Assembly (NCBI RefSeq): GCF_003202755.1
Contig: NZ_QGLK01000004.1
Coordinates: 124,001 to 188,000 of the forward strand
Length of the DNA stretch: 64,000 nt
Direction of reading: 5' to 3'
DNA from: Bifidobacterium asteroides
GTDB lineage: Bacteria; Actinomycetota; Actinomycetes; Actinomycetales; Bifidobacteriaceae
Under the pieces are notes generated by a model. It had not been told where the DNA came from and made no database searches. It saw nothing but the letters and a program-made list of their open reading frames with translations. This document shows positions 62,254-64,000 of this stretch, in pieces. The translations under genes were made by a program, and so were the position numbers. How positions within the stretch are numbered: position 1 is the first letter of the stretch; every line of letters begins with the position of its first letter.

Positions 62254-64000
62254 ATGCATCTGGGTACCCGGCTGCGTCGCATCCTGGCGATGATGCTCGT
62301 CCTGCTGGGCCTGCTGGCAGGCCTGGGCGTCGCATCCGCCCAAGAGGACGCTCCTATCCTTGATCTTCGGACCCCTCGCGTAGCTGACGGAACCCCCGGC
62401 ACTCTCCCTAGCAACGCAACAGACACTCCACTGTCCTCACCATCGCCAATACAAACCACCACACCATTAAGCCCCACGCCCAGCACCCTGTCGTCGACGG
62501 CGGGCACGCCTGACAGCACAGCCCCCGCTCCGGCTGAATCGGCCGACAAGACGGAAGATCAGGCTTCGCACACGGTGCTTTTCGACCCGGCCGACAGCAG
62601 CAAGCCCACCCAGGCGAGCGTGAAGACCGGCACCCTCGCTGCTGCCCCGCAACAGAATCCACAGCGTGAGGGCTTCCGGTTCGAGGGTTGGACGCTTGAC
62701 GGCCGGCCCTATGATTTCCAAACCCCCGTCCTCCAGGACACGACCCTGAAAGCCCGGTGGACGAAGGTCACGGACTGGACGCTGAGCCCGGATCACGGGC
62801 CCGCCACAGGGGCGCGGCTGACCATCAGCCCGCCCGACAGGCAGGAACCTCAAATCGCCAGCATCCAAGCCGCAGGAAACCAGATTGCCGGCCTGACCGG
62901 CGACGGCCGCATCTACACCTGGACGCAGGACAGCACACCTGTGCAATTTCCTCTCCCCACCCATGCTGCCGACGGGTTCCGCTACCTGCAGGCCGCAGCC
63001 GGCAGCCACCGGCAGGCCGCCTTGGGATCCGACCAGCGGATCTACACCTGGAACAGCAGTCAAGCGACGCCCACGATCCTCGACACCGGACAGGACACCA
63101 GGTTCACCAGCATCGGCATGAACGATAATCGACTCCTGGCCGTGGACCAGCAGGGACAGGCCCACGCCTATCAGACCAGGGATGCCGGCAGCCAGGAGCC
63201 GAACCCGAAATTCACAAAACAAGCCGAGACCAGCCTGCCCGGAAAGGCGCAGGCCGTGACCGCCATCGCCTCCCCCGGCCGGATCCTCATCGTGGACGCT
63301 GACGGGCAGGCCTGGACCTGGGAGACGGCCAATACCGGAAGCGTCAAGCCCGCGTGCATCAAGCAGGACCCGGGAATGCGCATCATCCAGGCCCATGCCC
63401 TCAACCAGGGGTTCCTCCTCCTGGACACGGAAAGGCGGATCCATTACCTGGCCGACAACACGACCAGTCCCACAGCCGTCAACCTGCCGGCAAACATGAA
63501 AACCAACTCGATTACAGCCAATGATAGCCAGGCCGTTATCACCGACACGGAGGGCCACGTATGGTCCTGGCAGCCCGGCGAAGCACCCATGCGCGCGGAC
63601 GACGGGAACAAGCGGTACATGCAGGCCGCAAGCACCGGCAGCAGGATCACCGCCATTGACCGGCAAGGCAGCATGTTCACGTGGGACGTGGACGGGCAGG
63701 GACAGCCCGGCAAGCCAGCAAGAGTCAGCATCACCACAGCGTCCATCCTGGAGTCAGCCAGCCTGAACGGCCAGCCGCTCAATCTCACCAAGAACAACGA
63801 CGCCTGGCAGACAGACATGCCCGCCAGCAAGCCGGGACCAACCACTGTTCTCATCGTCGGCAGACAGGACGGCCAACCCTTCACCAAAAACCTCAACTAC
63901 ACGGTCGACCAGCCGCTGACACGAGGCGCCGAACCAAGATCCACGTTCACGGTCCACTTCGATACGGGCGGGGGAAACCCCGAACCAGCAGACCAGAACG
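62254..64000 (+). CDS. Large secreted surface protein with RCC1-like and InlB-B repeats (partial)
   Basis: The first 582 codons of a protein that runs past the right edge. A signal peptide (LRRILAMMLVLLGLLAGLGVASAQ, residues 7-30) is followed by a Ser/Thr/Pro linker (about 32-108) and one InlB B-repeat-like unit (about 109-170, HTVLFDPADSS to KARW). Then come about seven RCC1-like blades (about 190-490), such as AGLTGDGRIYTWTQDS, AALGSDQRIYTWNSS and AVITDTEGHVWSWQPG. A Listeria/Bacteroides-type repeat starts again near 572 (HFDTGGGNPEPADQN). ATG 62254 has GAAGGGG upstream. The layout suggests a host-contact or adhesin-like protein. It is divergent from the aminopeptidase. Confidence 0.85.
   Translation, partial: MHLGTRLRRILAMMLVLLGLLAGLGVASAQEDAPILDLRTPRVADGTPGTLPSNATDTPLSSPSPIQTTTPLSPTPSTLSSTAGTPDSTAPAPAESADKTEDQASHTVLFDPADSSKPTQASVKTGTLAAAPQQNPQREGFRFEGWTLDGRPYDFQTPVLQDTTLKARWTKVTDWTLSPDHGPATGARLTISPPDRQEPQIASIQAAGNQIAGLTGDGRIYTWTQDSTPVQFPLPTHAADGFRYLQAAAGSHRQAALGSDQRIYTWNSSQATPTILDTGQDTRFTSIGMNDNRLLAVDQQGQAHAYQTRDAGSQEPNPKFTKQAETSLPGKAQAVTAIASPGRILIVDADGQAWTWETANTGSVKPACIKQDPGMRIIQAHALNQGFLLLDTERRIHYLADNTTSPTAVNLPANMKTNSITANDSQAVITDTEGHVWSWQPGEAPMRADDGNKRYMQAASTGSRITAIDRQGSMFTWDVDGQGQPGKPARVSITTASILESASLNGQPLNLTKNNDAWQTDMPASKPGPTTVLIVGRQDGQPFTKNLNYTVDQPLTRGAEPRSTFTVHFDTGGGNPEPADQN

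Overview
The window is about 60% GC, densely coded and has no mobile element, CRISPR array or rRNA. Gene content and order point to an actinobacterium of the Bifidobacterium type: four-domain S1, CarD, PdtaS/PdtaR, WhiB2 and WhiB1, LCP proteins, UPF0182, DUF501, a fused NitT/TauT-like permease and small heterodimeric CrcB genes. A bee-gut Bifidobacterium is possible because of the large RCC1/InlB-repeat surface protein at the right edge, but that is only an inference.

Layout. 1-12.8 kb is a mostly minus-strand genome-maintenance and central-metabolism block: Nif3 protein, polA, the ANTAR regulator pdtaR, an odd tRNA-Leu(CAA), a Nudix hydrolase, pyk, terC, uvrB, coaE, rpsA. As I remember it, M. 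tuberculosis Rv1626-Rv1633 has the same core order. 12.8-19 kb holds folD, a two-gene metal ABC transporter behind a Fur-type box, ispF, carD and a PhoP/PhoR-like two-component system. 19-21 kb is an SOS mutagenesis operon (umuDC) with a perfect LexA box; the same 16-mer lies inside coaE upstream of uvrB. 21-35 kb is an envelope and regulatory block: ComF-like protein, HAD phosphatase, a zincin-like protein without its motif, DUF5719 protein, a giant GT2, whiB2, two LCP proteins, an orphan EccC/FtsK-like ATPase, whiB1 and pdtaS. 36-46 kb is another conserved run: greA, FKBP, tRNA-Leu(UAA), ppx, DUF501, ftsB, eno, mfd, pth. 46-51 kb has a GNAT enzyme, UPF0182 protein, GT4 and flavodoxin-fold oxidoreductase.

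The most interesting part is 51.4-55.8 kb. A sigma70-type promoter and an M-box (Mg2+) riboswitch precede a fused-permease ABC transporter whose ATPase has an AAA-associated tail and which has no binding-protein gene beside it; I propose a candidate Mg2+ transporter. Directly after it a fluoride riboswitch precedes two overlapping crcB/fluC genes, one with a degenerate Phe motif and the other with an exact 21-bp tandem duplication. The right end (55.8-64 kb) carries a BASS symporter, L,D-transpeptidase, alpha/beta hydrolase, ychF, proC, a prolyl aminopeptidase and the start of the surface protein.

Regulatory sites seen by eye: two LexA boxes, a Fur/Zur-type box, a LacI-type palindrome upstream of pyk, two riboswitches and several terminators. 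No database search or folding program was available, so names rest on motif and family recognition.
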